Source: an uncultured Sphingomonas sp. | Lineage (GTDB): Bacteria; Pseudomonadota; Alphaproteobacteria; Sphingomonadales; Sphingomonadaceae | Reading direction: 5' to 3' | DNA: 64,000 bases | NCBI RefSeq assembly: GCF_937871615.1 | Contig: NZ_CALMPA010000046.1 | Span: forward strand, 310,001 to 374,000 | Shown here: piece by piece, positions 15,636 to 25,022 of the stretch | How positions within the stretch are numbered: position 1 is the first letter of the stretch | How the letters are laid out: every line of letters begins with the position of its first letter | The notes under the pieces: generated by a model | The model's input: only the letters and a program-made list of their open reading frames with translations | What the model was told of the DNA's origin: nothing | Databases searched by the model: none | Translations under genes and position numbers: made by a program

Positions 15636-16355
15636 ATGACCTTCGCCGCCACCGTTCTGACGCTGTATCCGGAAATGTTTCCGGGGCCGCTCGGCCTGTC
15701 GCTCGCCGGGCGCGCGCTGGCGGAGGCGCGCTGGTCGCTTGATGCGCGCAACATCCGCGATTTCGCGACCGACAGGCATCGCTCGGTCGATGATACGCCG
15801 GCAGGGGGCGGCGCGGGCATGGTATTGCGCGCGGATGTGGTGGCGCGCGCGGTGGATCATGTCGCGGATGATCGCCCGCTGCTGGCGATGACGCCGCGCG
15901 GCAGGCCGTTGACGCAGGATCGGGTGCGTTCGCTCGCCGCCAGGCCGGGCGTGGTCATCCTGTGCGGCCGGTTCGAGGGCTTCGACGAGCGATTGTTCGA
16001 GGCGCGCGCGATCGAGGAAGTCTCGATCGGCGATTATGTGCTGTCGGGTGGGGAGATGGGCGCGCTCGTCCTGCTCGATGCTTGCGTTCGGCTGCTTCCC
16101 GGCGTAATGGGCGCGGCTTCCAGTGGAGACGAGGAAAGCTTCGAAAGCGGCCTTCTTGAATATCCGCATTATACCCGACCTTATGAATGGGAAGGGCGCA
16201 CGATCCCCGAAGTGCTGCGATCGGGGGATCATGCGAGGATCGCCGCCTGGCGGAAACAACGGGCGGAGGATGATACACGGCTAAGGCGGCCGGACCTTTG
16301 GGAACGCCATACCGGCGTTCGGGTCAGCCGCCCTCTGGCGCGCGGCGAGGACTGA
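15636..16355 (+). CDS. trmD: tRNA (guanine-37-N1)-methyltransferase TrmD
   Basis: SPOUT-fold enzyme that makes m1G37 to prevent frameshifting. 239 residues. Signatures: [12 protein letters not shown] at the start, [29 protein letters not shown], the knot motif [20 protein letters not shown] and LEYPHYTRP with a downstream GDHARI. All catalytic-loop residues appear present. Co-directional with rimM and rplS. Confidence 0.97.
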   Translation: MTFAATVLTLYPEMFPGPLGLSLAGRALAEARWSLDARNIRDFATDRHRSVDDTPAGGGAGMVLRADVVARAVDHVADDRPLLAMTPRGRPLTQDRVRSLAARPGVVILCGRFEGFDERLFEARAIEEVSIGDYVLSGGEMGALVLLDACVRLLPGVMGAASSGDEESFESGLLEYPHYTRPYEWEGRTIPEVLRSGDHARIAAWRKQRAEDDTRLRRPDLWERHTGVRVSRPLARGED

Positions 16356-16367
16356 GGAAGTCACGAG

Positions 16368-16751
16368 ATGAACCTGATCCAGCAGCTCGAAGCCGAGCAG
16401 ATCGAGAAGCTGACCGCGAAGCGCGCGATCCCCGAATTCCGCCCCGGCGATACGCTGAAGGTCGGCGTGAAGGTGATCGAAGGCGAGCGCACCCGCGTCC
16501 AGAATTACGAAGGCGTGTGCATCGCGCGTTCGAACAAGGGCATGGGTTCGAGCTTCACCGTCCGCAAGCTTTCGTTCGGTGAGGGCGTGGAGCGCGTGTT
16601 CCCGCTGTATTCGCCGAATATCGATTCGATCGAGGTGGTGCGCAAGGGCGCGGTCCGTCGTGCCAAGCTGTATTACCTGCGTGGTCGTACCGGCAAGGCG
16701 GCGCGTATCGCCGAGCGTCGCGACAATCGCCCGGCCGCCGCGGCCGAGTGA
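16368..16751 (+). CDS. rplS: 50S ribosomal protein L19
   Basis: Large-subunit protein at the 30S interface. 127 residues, starting [15 protein letters not shown], with [20 protein letters not shown] and a basic C-terminus containing [15 protein letters not shown], all typical of L19. Last gene of the cluster, closed by a strong terminator. Confidence 0.97.
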   Translation: MNLIQQLEAEQIEKLTAKRAIPEFRPGDTLKVGVKVIEGERTRVQNYEGVCIARSNKGMGSSFTVRKLSFGEGVERVFPLYSPNIDSIEVVRKGAVRRAKLYYLRGRTGKAARIAERRDNRPAAAAE

Positions 16752-16775
16752 TCGCCGCTCAGCGCTGATGCGTCA

Positions 16776-16813
16776 GGGGCGCGGACGGGATGCCGTCCGC
16801 GCCCCTTTCCTTT
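16776..16813 (+). terminator. Strong rho-independent terminator after rplS
   Basis: A perfect 13-bp stem GGGGCGCGGACGG / CCGTCCGCGCCCC with a 4-nt loop, followed by TTTCCTTT. It ends the ffh-rplS cluster and isolates the peptidase gene downstream. Confidence 0.92.
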
Positions 16814-16895
16814 GCCACGCCCTGTGCTTTTTGCGATCGCGGCTTGTCTTTTCCGGCACGAGCGGCTTTCCCGTTGTGGCTCGACGGAGAAAGAA

Positions 16896-19121
16896 ATGCG
16901 CGCATGGTTGCCAGCGATTGCCCTTGCCTGTTCCACCGCCATGGCCGCGATCCCCGCCGTGGCTGAGCGCGCGCCCAAAACGACCACGCTGACGCTTGAT
17001 CGCGTCTTCGCCAGCCCCGATCTGGCCGGGCCGCAACCGCAGGCGCTGCGCCTTTCCCCCGACGGCAGCCTGCTCACATTGGTGCGCAACCGCGCCGATG
17101 AGCGGACCCGTTTCGACCTGTGGGCGATCGACACGCGCACCGGAGCGGAGCGGATGCTGGTGGATTCGCGCAAGATCGGCAGCGGCGCGGCGCTGACCGA
17201 AGCCGAGAAGATGCAGCGCGAGCGCGATCGTTCCAAGACCGGCAAGACCGGCGTGCTCGATTATGACTGGGCGCCCGACGGCCGCTCGCTGCTGGTGCCG
17301 ATCGACGGCGAATTGTTCCTCGCCGGGCTGGACGGCAACGCGCGGCGGATCGAGGGCACGAAGGGCGCGCTCAATCCGGTGATCTCGCCAAGTGGCGGGT
17401 TCCTGAGCTTCGTGCGCGATCAGAATCTGTGGGTGCAGCCGCTTGCCGGCGGTGCCGCGCGCGCGGTGACGAACGGCGGCGGCGGCACGGTTCATTTCGG
17501 CGAGGCGGAGTTCGTCGCGCAGGAGGAGATGGATCGCCGCACCGGCTATTGGTGGTCGCCCGATGACAGCCGGATCGCGGTGGAGCGGTTCGACGAGGCG
17601 CCGGTCAGGGTCTTCACCCGCGCCGCGATCGGTGCTGCGGGCACGAATATCTATCAGCAACGCTATCCCGCCGCCGGCACGCCCAACGTGCTGGTCGAAT
17701 TGTGGGTGATGCGCGCCGATGGCTCGGGGCAAGTGAAGGTCGATCTGGGCGATAATCCGGACATTTATCTCGCCCGCGTCAATTGGTTGCCGGATGGCTC
17801 CGCGCTGCTCGTCCAGCGCGAAAGCCGGGATCAGCGCACGCTCGATATGCTCCGCGTCGATCCCGTCACCGGCAAGGCCGTGGTGATATTCACCGAAAAG
17901 GCGGGCGAAAGGAGCTGGATCAACCTCACCAACGCCTATCGCGCGATGCCCGACGGCAGCCTGATCTGGCGTTCCGAACGCAGCGGGTTCGCGCATCTCT
18001 ATCGCTGGAAGGCGGGGAAATGGACCCAGCTTACCAGCGGCGATTGGGTGGTGAACGGGCTGGTCGGGGTGGATGACGCCGCGGGGCGGATTTTCTTCAC
18101 CGGCAATCGCGATGGCGTGCTTGAGCAGCATCTCTACGCGCTCGATGCGAAAACCCATCATATCACGCGGCTGACGGAGGCCGGCTGGTGGAATTCTGCC
18201 AGCGCCGATGCGCGCGGCTCGCGTTTCATCATCACGCGCTCCAATGCCGATCAGCCGCCGCAGACCTATCTCGCGGATGCGAACGGCAAGCGGCTGGCCT
18301 GGATCAACGAGAATGCGGTTGCATCCGCGCACCCCTATGCGCCCTATCTGGCGGCGCAGCGCCCGACCGAGTTCGGCACGCTGAAGGCGGCGGACGGCAC
18401 GATCCTGCACTGGAAGATGATCGCCCCACGAATCGAGCCGGGGCGGAAATATCCCGTGTTCTTCCAGCATTATGGCGGGCCGGGCAGCCAGACGGTATCG
18501 CGGGCGTGGAATCCGCCGCTGCTGCAATATCTCGCGCAGCAGGGGTGGATCGTCTTCCAGCTCGACAATCGCGGCTCGCCGGGGCGCGGCAAGCAGTTCG
18601 AGGATGCGATCTGGCACGCGATGGGCAGCGTGGAGGTTGAGGATCAACTCGCCGGCGCGCGCTATCTCAAATCGCTGCCGTTCGTCGATGGCGCGAAGAT
18701 CGCGACTTATGGCTGGTCCTATGGCGGCTATATGTCGCTGAAGATGCTGGAGAAGAACCCCGGCGTTTATGCCGCCGCCGTCGCCGGCGCGCCGGTTACG
18801 GATTGGTCGCTCTACGATACGCATTATACCGAGCGTTACATGGGCGATCCGACGAAGGACGCCGCCGGCTATGCCGCCGCCAGCGCGTTGCCGGATGCGA
18901 CAGGCATCCGCGATCCGCTGCTCATCATGCACGGCATGGCGGACGATAACGTGTTTCTCGACAATACCACCTCCTTCGTCGCGAAGCTTCAGGCGGCGGA
19001 TATGAAGTTCGAGATGATGCTCTATCCCGGCAAGGCGCATGGCGCGGTGCGCGAGATACATCCGTGGACGACGATACTCGACTTTCTGGATCGCACGGTG
19101 AAGAACAAGCCCGCGCAGTGA
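16896..19121 (+). CDS. Exported S9 family peptidase, dipeptidyl-peptidase IV type
   Basis: Serine peptidase that removes N-terminal dipeptides, likely periplasmic. The 741-residue precursor has a signal peptide (MRAWLPAIALACSTAMAAIP, cleavage near AVA), a DPP IV N-terminal beta-propeller (about 90-490, with the catalytic-loop EEMDRRTGYWWSPDD) and an alpha/beta hydrolase domain. Catalytic Ser is in GWSYGGYMS, Asp in MADDNV and His in KAHGAV. GGAGAAAGAA sets the ATG. It probably supplies dipeptides from proteins in the envelope. The MgtC-like gene follows after 10 nt. Confidence 0.93.
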   Translation: MRAWLPAIALACSTAMAAIPAVAERAPKTTTLTLDRVFASPDLAGPQPQALRLSPDGSLLTLVRNRADERTRFDLWAIDTRTGAERMLVDSRKIGSGAALTEAEKMQRERDRSKTGKTGVLDYDWAPDGRSLLVPIDGELFLAGLDGNARRIEGTKGALNPVISPSGGFLSFVRDQNLWVQPLAGGAARAVTNGGGGTVHFGEAEFVAQEEMDRRTGYWWSPDDSRIAVERFDEAPVRVFTRAAIGAAGTNIYQQRYPAAGTPNVLVELWVMRADGSGQVKVDLGDNPDIYLARVNWLPDGSALLVQRESRDQRTLDMLRVDPVTGKAVVIFTEKAGERSWINLTNAYRAMPDGSLIWRSERSGFAHLYRWKAGKWTQLTSGDWVVNGLVGVDDAAGRIFFTGNRDGVLEQHLYALDAKTHHITRLTEAGWWNSASADARGSRFIITRSNADQPPQTYLADANGKRLAWINENAVASAHPYAPYLAAQRPTEFGTLKAADGTILHWKMIAPRIEPGRKYPVFFQHYGGPGSQTVSRAWNPPLLQYLAQQGWIVFQLDNRGSPGRGKQFEDAIWHAMGSVEVEDQLAGARYLKSLPFVDGAKIATYGWSYGGYMSLKMLEKNPGVYAAAVAGAPVTDWSLYDTHYTERYMGDPTKDAAGYAAASALPDATGIRDPLLIMHGMADDNVFLDNTTSFVAKLQAADMKFEMMLYPGKAHGAVREIHPWTTILDFLDRTVKNKPAQ

Positions 19122-19131
19122 AAGGCCGGCG

Positions 19132-19848
19132 ATGAGCTTTCTGACGACCTTTCATCCATGGCCGTTCCTCGACACGCTGGTCAGCTATGTCGCCGCGTTC
19201 GTTCTCGGCACGCTGATCGGGGCGGAGCGGCAATATCGCCAGCGCACCGCCGGGCTGCGCACCAACGCGCTGGTGGCGATCGGCGCGGCGGCGTTCACCG
19301 ATCTGGGGCAGCGCCTGGGCGGCGATGTCGAATCGATCCGCGTCATCGCCTATGTCGTATCCGGCATCGGCTTCCTCGGCGCGGGCGTCATCATGAAGGA
19401 GGGGATGAACGTTCGCGGCCTCAATACCGCCGCGACGCTCTGGTGCTCCGCCGCAGTCGGCGCGATCGCGGGCAGCGACATGCTGGCGGAGGCGGCCCTG
19501 CTCACCACGCTGGTGATCGTCGCCAACACGCTGCTGCGCCCGCTGGTCGATGCGATCAACCGCATCCCGCTGGAGGGCCGCAGCCTTGAGGCGCATTATT
19601 CGGTGACGATCACCACCGCGACGGGCCAGTCCGGCCCGCTCGGCGATCTGCTGGTCGAGCATCTGGAGGCCAAATCCCTGCCGGTCGCCGAACTTGATGT
19701 GGAACAGCGCGGCGAGGGCAGGGTGGATATTGTCGCCACGCTCGTCAGCACCAATGTTCCTTCGAAGGAACTGGACGATATCGTCGATCACCTCGCGAGC
19801 GTCCACGGAATCGCGCACGCGACATGGCAGGCGCGGACGCACGATTAG
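19132..19848 (+). CDS. mgtC: MgtC/SapB family membrane protein
   Basis: Inner-membrane protein of the MgtC family, linked in other bacteria to Mg limitation and control of the F-type ATPase. N-terminal MgtC domain with about four or five helices: FVLGTLIGAERQYRQRTAGLRTNALVAIGAA carries the family signature, followed by YVVSGIGFLGAGVIM and GLNTAATLWCSAAVG. The C-terminal 90 residues form an ACT-like cytoplasmic domain (SVTITTATG... LDVEQRGEG). 238 residues, close to MgtC. No riboswitch is visible in the 10-nt gap upstream. Confidence 0.9.
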   Translation: MSFLTTFHPWPFLDTLVSYVAAFVLGTLIGAERQYRQRTAGLRTNALVAIGAAAFTDLGQRLGGDVESIRVIAYVVSGIGFLGAGVIMKEGMNVRGLNTAATLWCSAAVGAIAGSDMLAEAALLTTLVIVANTLLRPLVDAINRIPLEGRSLEAHYSVTITTATGQSGPLGDLLVEHLEAKSLPVAELDVEQRGEGRVDIVATLVSTNVPSKELDDIVDHLASVHGIAHATWQARTHD

Positions 19849-19908
19849 AATAAGGTTGATGCGGCCCGCGCAATGACTGTAATGCCGCATTGCAGCAAGG
19901 AGTGAGTC

Positions 19909-20937
19909 ATGGGTTATCGGGTGGTGGTCGCCGGTGCGACGGGCAATGTCGGGCGCGAGATGCTGAACATTCTCGCCGAGCGCGAATTCCCGGCGGACGA
20001 GATCGCGGTCGTCGCCAGCGCACGGTCGACTGGCGATCAGGTCGAATATGGCGAGACGGGCCGGAAGCTCACCGTCAAGAATATCGAGCATTTCGATCCC
20101 GCCGGCTGGGATATCGCGCTGTTCGCGATCGGCAGCGAGGCGACCAAAATCTATGCCCCGAAATTCGCCGCCGCCGGCTGCACGGTGATCGACAATTCGT
20201 CGCTCTACCGCATGGATCCCGATGTGCCGCTGATCGTGCCGGAGGTGAACCCGGAAGCGGTGGACGGCTATACCCGGAAGAACATCATCGCGAATCCGAA
20301 TTGCTCGACCGCGCAGATGGTCGTCGCGCTGAAGCCGCTGCATGATGCCGCCACGATCAAGCGTGTCGTCGTCGCCACCTATCAGTCGGTTTCCGGCGCG
20401 GGCAAGCAGGGCATGGACGAACTGTTCGAGCAGAGCCGCAACATCTTCGTCGGTGACCAGGCCGAGCCGAAGAAGTTCACCAAGCAGATCGCGTTCAACG
20501 TGATCCCGCATATCGACAGCTTCCTGGAGGATGGCTCCACCAAGGAAGAATGGAAGATGGTCGCCGAGACGAAGAAGATCCTCGATCCGAAGATCAAGGT
20601 GACGGCAACCTGCGTGCGCGTGCCGGTGTTCGTTGGCCATTCCGAGGCGATCAATATCGAGTTCGAGCGCGAATTGTCCGCCGAACAGGCGCAGAAGATT
20701 CTGCGCGAGGCGCCCGGCGTGATGCTGGTCGATAAGCGCGAGGATGGCGGATATGTCACCCCGGTCGAATGCGTCGGCGATTATGCGACCTTCATCAGCC
20801 GCGTGCGCGATGATTCGACGGTCGATAACGGCCTGTCGCTGTGGTGCGTCAGCGACAATCTGCGCAAGGGTGCTGCGCTCAACGCGGTGCAGATCGCCGA
20901 ACTGCTTGGCCGCCGACATCTGAAGAAAGCGGCGTGA
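19909..20937 (+). CDS. asd: Aspartate-semialdehyde dehydrogenase
   Basis: Reduces aspartyl phosphate to aspartate semialdehyde for lysine, threonine, methionine and diaminopimelate. 342 residues. NADP-binding GATGNVGREM at the N-terminus, catalytic Cys in ANPNCSTAQM, and the later VGHSEAINIEFE with the base His. The motif set is that of the Gram-positive/alphaproteobacterial branch. CAAGGAG lies 7 nt before the ATG. Housekeeping gene; a GFA-type protein follows after 1 nt and is probably co-transcribed. Confidence 0.96.
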   Translation: MGYRVVVAGATGNVGREMLNILAEREFPADEIAVVASARSTGDQVEYGETGRKLTVKNIEHFDPAGWDIALFAIGSEATKIYAPKFAAAGCTVIDNSSLYRMDPDVPLIVPEVNPEAVDGYTRKNIIANPNCSTAQMVVALKPLHDAATIKRVVVATYQSVSGAGKQGMDELFEQSRNIFVGDQAEPKKFTKQIAFNVIPHIDSFLEDGSTKEEWKMVAETKKILDPKIKVTATCVRVPVFVGHSEAINIEFERELSAEQAQKILREAPGVMLVDKREDGGYVTPVECVGDYATFISRVRDDSTVDNGLSLWCVSDNLRKGAALNAVQIAELLGRRHLKKAA

Positions 20938-20938
20938 G

Positions 20939-21373
20939 ATGACGATCACCGGCGGCTGTCGCTGCGGTGCCTGCCGTTACGAGCTGGCACTTGATGCGCT
21001 GCCGCCGGTTTATGCCTGCCATTGCCATATCTGCCAGCGCGCTTCGGGCAGCGCGTTCAGCGTTCAGGCGCTGGTCGGCGAGGAACAGCTCACGGTGACC
21101 GGGCCGGTCATCGTTCACGAAATCACCACCGCGGATCGCACCTCGGTCCAGCGTTTCTGCGGCATATGCCATGCGCGGATTTACAATACGAACACGCGCC
21201 GTCCGGGCGTCGCGGTGATCCGCGCGGGCACGCTCGATCGCTCCGAGGAGCTTGAGTGCCGCGCGCATATCTTCACCGATTACCGGCAGCGGTGGGTGGA
21301 TATTCCCGAAGGCGTGCCGCAATGGCCGGAAATGGCCCCGATGGCGGAATTCGTCGCGGCGCTTTCAGGCTGA
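20939..21373 (+). CDS. GFA (glutathione-dependent formaldehyde-activating enzyme-like) family protein
   Basis: Zinc-binding Mss4-like fold. Cysteine pairs are GGCRCGACRY (CxC), YACHCHICQRA (CxCxxC) and FCGICHA. 144 residues, the usual size. The founding member was thought to bind S-hydroxymethylglutathione, but the physiological role of most members is unknown. It starts 1 nt after asd. A second GFA gene lies near 24.6 kb and shares the same motif order. Confidence 0.88.
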   Translation: MTITGGCRCGACRYELALDALPPVYACHCHICQRASGSAFSVQALVGEEQLTVTGPVIVHEITTADRTSVQRFCGICHARIYNTNTRRPGVAVIRAGTLDRSEELECRAHIFTDYRQRWVDIPEGVPQWPEMAPMAEFVAALSG

Positions 21374-21384
21374 CGCGCGGCACG

Positions 21385-22956
21385 TCATTCCGAGTGGATG
21401 ACCTCCAGCTTGCCCTTGGGCTTTCTCAACACGAGCACCAGCGGCACGGCGGCGATGCTGATCCAGCTCATCATGTAGAAATCGTCGATATAGGCGATCA
21501 TCGCCGCCTGCTTGTTAATCATCGCGTCTGCGAACGCGAAAACGCTGTCGCCGAGGCGACCGAACTGGTCGACCTGGCTGAGGTTGATCGCGGGTAGCTT
21601 GTCCTGCGTCACATGCTGCACAAGGTCGGCGTGACTGGTCTGGATATTGCGCGCGAGTAGCACCGTAACCATGGAAATGCCCGCAGATTGCCCGATCGAG
21701 CGCATCAAATTAAGCAAACTGGCCCCATCAGTCCGATAACGATTGTCGAGTGTCGCGAAGGCCAGCGCGTTCATCGGCATGAAGACCAGCCCCATGCCGA
21801 GCCCTTGCAGGAAGCCGGAGGTAATCACCGGCCAGAAATCCATTTCAAGGTTGAATCCAGCCATCCAGCGAAGCGAAAGCGCGAACAGGACGAAGCCGAA
21901 CATGATTACCCACCGCGTATCGACGCGCCCCATGAGGCGGCCGGCTAGCCACATGGTGAACAGAACGCCGACGCCGCGCGGCGCCATCATCATCCCGGTG
22001 TCGATCACCGGATAGCCGAACAATTGCTGGAGCATCGGCGGCAGCAACGCCATCGGCGCCATCGTGGAAATGCCGATGACGATCATGAAGAACATGCCGG
22101 TCACCAGATTGCGGTTGCCGAACAGATGGCGATCGAACAACGGCTTCTTCGCGGTTGCGAGATGGACGATCCCCATCCACGCGAAGGCGGCGGCGATCAT
22201 CCCCTCCACCACGATTTCCCAACTGGAGAACCAATCCTGATCCTGCCCGCGATCAAGCATCAACTGGAAGGAGGCCACCGCGATCCCGATGAACAGGAAG
22301 CCCGTCCAGTCGAATGACCGCTGCGCGCGCGGACGGGAGGGGAGCAGGAACCACAGGATGCCGAAGGTCAGAGCGCCGACCGGCAGGTTGACGTAGAACA
22401 CCCAGCGCCAGTTATAATTCTCTGTCAGCCAGCCGCCGATCACCGGCCCCATGATCGGCCCGACCATCACGCCCATGCCCCAGATACTCATCGCCTTCGC
22501 CGCGTTTCCCGGCGGGTTGATATCGAGCATCGAGGTTTGCGACAGCGGGTTGATGAACGCGGCGAAAATGCCCTGGAAGACGCGGAAGACCACCATCTCC
22601 TCCAGGCTGACGGCGGTGCCGCAGGCCATCGACGCCAGGATGAACCCGCCGACCGCGATCAGGAACAGATTACGGCTGCCGAGATGATCGGAAAGCCAGC
22701 CCGTGGCTGGAAGCGCGATCGCGGTGGCGACGATATAGCTCGTCAACACCCAGGTCACGGTATCGGCGGTCGCGCCGAGGCTTGTCTGCATGTGCGGCAG
22801 TGCGACATTGGCGATGGTGGTGTCGAGGATCTGCATGATCATCGCCCCCATCACCCCGAGCGTGAGGATCCCGCGATGCCGGACCGGCAACAGCGGCTGA
22901 CCGGCGCCAGCACTTCCTGGCGCGGCACCGGCCGGGGCGGCAGCGGCGGCGGCCAT
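21385..22956 (-). CDS. emrB: DHA2 family (EmrB/QacA) drug efflux transporter
   Basis: Proton-driven inner-membrane exporter with 14 predicted helices. Signatures: ILDTTIANVALPHMQTSLG (motif in helix 1), WVLTSYIVATAIALPATGWLSD, GVMVGPIMGPVIGGWLTENYNWRWVFYVNLPVG (family motif C). The ATG overlaps the emrA stop in TGATG, so EmrA and EmrB are coupled. An Ala/Gly-rich N-terminal tail of about 25 residues precedes helix 1. 523 residues. Works with EmrA and a TolC-type outer-membrane channel not found in this window. Substrate unknown. Confidence 0.93.
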   Translation of the reverse strand: MAAAAAAPAGAAPGSAGAGQPLLPVRHRGILTLGVMGAMIMQILDTTIANVALPHMQTSLGATADTVTWVLTSYIVATAIALPATGWLSDHLGSRNLFLIAVGGFILASMACGTAVSLEEMVVFRVFQGIFAAFINPLSQTSMLDINPPGNAAKAMSIWGMGVMVGPIMGPVIGGWLTENYNWRWVFYVNLPVGALTFGILWFLLPSRPRAQRSFDWTGFLFIGIAVASFQLMLDRGQDQDWFSSWEIVVEGMIAAAFAWMGIVHLATAKKPLFDRHLFGNRNLVTGMFFMIVIGISTMAPMALLPPMLQQLFGYPVIDTGMMMAPRGVGVLFTMWLAGRLMGRVDTRWVIMFGFVLFALSLRWMAGFNLEMDFWPVITSGFLQGLGMGLVFMPMNALAFATLDNRYRTDGASLLNLMRSIGQSAGISMVTVLLARNIQTSHADLVQHVTQDKLPAINLSQVDQFGRLGDSVFAFADAMINKQAAMIAYIDDFYMMSWISIAAVPLVLVLRKPKGKLEVIHSE

Positions 22957-24032
22957 CAATGTTCCTTCGTGTCGATCGTCACATCGGTGGAAAGGCCCGC
23001 GATCATCGCGCGCGGCGGCGTGCCGTCGATCGCGATGCGCACCGGCACGCGCTGGGTGACCTTCACCCAGTTGCCGGTGGCATTCTGCGCCGGGAGCACC
23101 GAGAATTCACTGCCGGTGCCGGCGCCGATCGACTGGACGTGCCCCTTCACCTTCAGCCCCGGATAGGCATCGAACGACAGCTTCGCCGGCTGGCCGACGC
23201 GCATATGATTGAGATCGGTTTCCTTGAAATTCGCTTCCACCCACGCCTGCTGGCTGACGACGAGGCTGAGCGCGGGAACGCCGGATGGCGTGATATTGCC
23301 GACCTGAAGCCGCCCCGTCTGGCTGACGATGCCGTCCTTGGGCGCACGCACGACTGTACGCTGGAGGTCATAAGCGGCCTTTTCGCGCTTCGCGAGCGCG
23401 ACCTGGATCGCCGCCGGTTGCCCGGAGCCACCGCCCGAGCCGAGCTGCTGGCGCGCGCGCGCCGCGGCGGCTTCCGCCGTTGCGAGCTTCGCTTTCGCGG
23501 CGGCGACACTTTGCGTTGCGGCATCGAAAGCCGCGCGGGTGGTGAAACCCTGCTTCATCAGCGCGGTCTGCCGGCCATAGGTCGCCTGCGCCAGCGTCAG
23601 TTCGGCGCGGGCGTTCTGGATATCGGCGGCGGCGCTACCGGTGTCGGTAGCCATGGTGGAGACCTGCACGCGCGCGGTCGCCAGATCGGCTTCCGTCTGC
23701 GCCAATGCGATGCGATAAGGCTCGGGATCAATGCGGAACAGCACATCGCCCGCCTTCACCCGCTGGTTCTCGCGCACGTTGACCGCGACGATACGACCGG
23801 ACACATCCGGGCTGACCGAGATCATATCCTGCCGGACATAAGCGTTATCGGTGGAGATGTAGCGACCGGAGATGATGTAGAAATAACCCCCGATAGCCGC
23901 GATCAGCAGCGGCACGCCAAGCATCAGCACAAGGCGCGATACGCGCCGGCGTTTGGGTGGAGCGGTGATTTTCTCCGCCAGCGAAACTTCGCTGTCGGCG
24001 GCAAAAGCGCGTTTTGGATCGGCGTCAGCCAT
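22956..24032 (-). CDS. emrA: EmrA/HlyD family membrane fusion protein
   Basis: Periplasmic adaptor bridging EmrB to an outer-membrane channel. One N-terminal membrane helix (LVLMLGVPLLIAAIGGYFY), a biotinyl-lipoyl half motif (GRIVAVNVRENQRVKAGDVLFRID), an alpha-helical hairpin and a second lipoyl half (VRAPKDGIVSQTGRLQVG), then a beta barrel. 358 residues. It overlaps marR by 8 nt and emrB by 1 nt, so marR-emrA-emrB is one operon. The order fits a MarR that senses the EmrAB substrate. Confidence 0.93.
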   Translation of the reverse strand: MADADPKRAFAADSEVSLAEKITAPPKRRRVSRLVLMLGVPLLIAAIGGYFYIISGRYISTDNAYVRQDMISVSPDVSGRIVAVNVRENQRVKAGDVLFRIDPEPYRIALAQTEADLATARVQVSTMATDTGSAAADIQNARAELTLAQATYGRQTALMKQGFTTRAAFDAATQSVAAAKAKLATAEAAAARARQQLGSGGGSGQPAAIQVALAKREKAAYDLQRTVVRAPKDGIVSQTGRLQVGNITPSGVPALSLVVSQQAWVEANFKETDLNHMRVGQPAKLSFDAYPGLKVKGHVQSIGAGTGSEFSVLPAQNATGNWVKVTQRVPVRIAIDGTPPRAMIAGLSTDVTIDTKEH

Positions 24033-24474
24033 GGGCGGAGTCCTTCTCCGGCTGCGGCAGTTCCGCGAGATTTTCGCGGATGCGATTTAATACGTCGGTC
24101 AATTGAATGATCGAATCCTCGGGAATGCCGCGCAATGCCTGAGCGGAAAGCTCAGCGCCGGTATCGTGAAGTTCGGCGAGGATCGGGTGGGCTTTGTCCG
24201 TGAGGAACAATTGCCACGCCCGCCGATCGTTCGGATCGCGCCGACGCTCGACCAGCCCGGCCTCCTCGATCCGATCAATCAGGCGGCAGAGCGTGATCGG
24301 CTCCACTTCCAGGATATCGGCGAGGCTGCCTTGATTGATCCCCTCGCGCCGGCTGATGCTCAACAGCGCCTTCCATTGCGCGCGCGTGGCACCGAGCGAG
24401 CGGGCGCGCTCGTCGAACCGGCGGCGCAGCAACCGCGATGTATCGCTCAGCAGGAACCCGAATGTTTCGGTCAT
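24025..24474 (-). CDS. MarR family transcriptional regulator of emrAB
   Basis: Winged-helix repressor of 149 residues. The HTH lies in NQGSLADILEVEPITLCRLIDRIEEAGLVERR, followed by the wing DPNDRRAW, classic for MarR. Start MTETFGFLLSDTSRLLRR gives a normal length; a much longer frame upstream has no support. A palindrome centred about 20 nt before the ATG is its likely operator, implying autoregulation and control of emrAB. The stop overlaps the emrA start. Ligand not known. Confidence 0.92.
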   Translation of the reverse strand: MTETFGFLLSDTSRLLRRRFDERARSLGATRAQWKALLSISRREGINQGSLADILEVEPITLCRLIDRIEEAGLVERRRDPNDRRAWQLFLTDKAHPILAELHDTGAELSAQALRGIPEDSIIQLTDVLNRIRENLAELPQPEKDSAHG

Positions 24475-24487
24475 AACCGCGCATATA

Positions 24488-24501
24488 ATAAGCGTGCTTA
24501 T
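24488..24501. promoter_or_regulatory. Palindromic operator between marR and the GFA gene
   Basis: ATAAGC-GT-GCTTAT, a 6+2+6 inverted repeat in an AT-rich patch inside GC-rich DNA. A perfect TATAAT reads rightward immediately after it, and TATTAT reads leftward within it. It therefore overlaps divergent promoters for marR-emrAB and the GFA-hydrolase pair. MarR proteins typically bind such sites; binding here is inferred. Confidence 0.7.
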
Positions 24502-24578
24502 ATAATGGAAGCGCCGTTCCTTGCGAAATTTGCAATCATGCCGCCAGTTCGCGAAACTCCATGACCGAAAGGTGCGCG

Positions 24579-25022
24579 ATGACCGAGATGACGGGCGGAT
24601 GCCAATGCGGGCGAGTGCGTTATGTGGCGGAGATCGACAGCGACGACGCCTATCTTTGCCACTGCCGCATGTGCCAGCGCGCGACCGGCGGGGTTTCAAT
24701 CGCATTCAAGAACGTGCGCCGGGCGGCGGTGCGCTGGGAGCGCGAGCCGGATCGTTACGCTTCCTCGCCGATCGCGCGGCGCGGGTTTTGCGCGGTATGC
24801 GGCACGCCGCTGACGTTTGAATATGTCGCAGGGTCCGACAGGCTCGATCTAACGGTGGGGAGCTTCGACGATCCTTCCCGTTTCCGCCCCACCGCGCATT
24901 TCGGGATCGAGCATCGCCATGACGCGTGGCTCGACACGCGCGACTTGCCGGGCACCCGGTGCGACGAATATCAGGCGCTGATTGAGCGTTGGCGAGCAGC
25001 AGGTAGCGATGTCCCCGAATGA
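24579..25022 (+). CDS. GFA family protein (second copy)
   Basis: Zinc-binding Mss4-like protein of 147 residues: GGCQCGRVRY, LCHCRMCQRATGG and FCAVCGTPL carry the metal cysteines. AAAGG with 6-nt spacing favours this ATG over one 18 bases earlier. It is divergent from marR and could share its operator, and it overlaps the next gene by 14 nt. It is similar in motif order to the GFA gene near 21 kb but has a different N-terminus. Function unknown. Confidence 0.88.
   Translation: MTEMTGGCQCGRVRYVAEIDSDDAYLCHCRMCQRATGGVSIAFKNVRRAAVRWEREPDRYASSPIARRGFCAVCGTPLTFEYVAGSDRLDLTVGSFDDPSRFRPTAHFGIEHRHDAWLDTRDLPGTRCDEYQALIERWRAAGSDVPE

Noticed and set aside
12911-15820. A 969-codon open frame on the minus strand opposite ffh, rpsP and rimM
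   Set aside because: It is an antisense frame to well-supported genes in GC-rich DNA; its translation is low-complexity (Arg, Gly, His, Leu runs) and has no domain. Long antisense frames are expected at this base composition.
24475-24705. N-terminal extension of the MarR protein to 226 residues
   Set aside because: The extra 77 residues are Arg/Ser-rich, read through the operator and promoter, and no MarR of that length pattern is expected.
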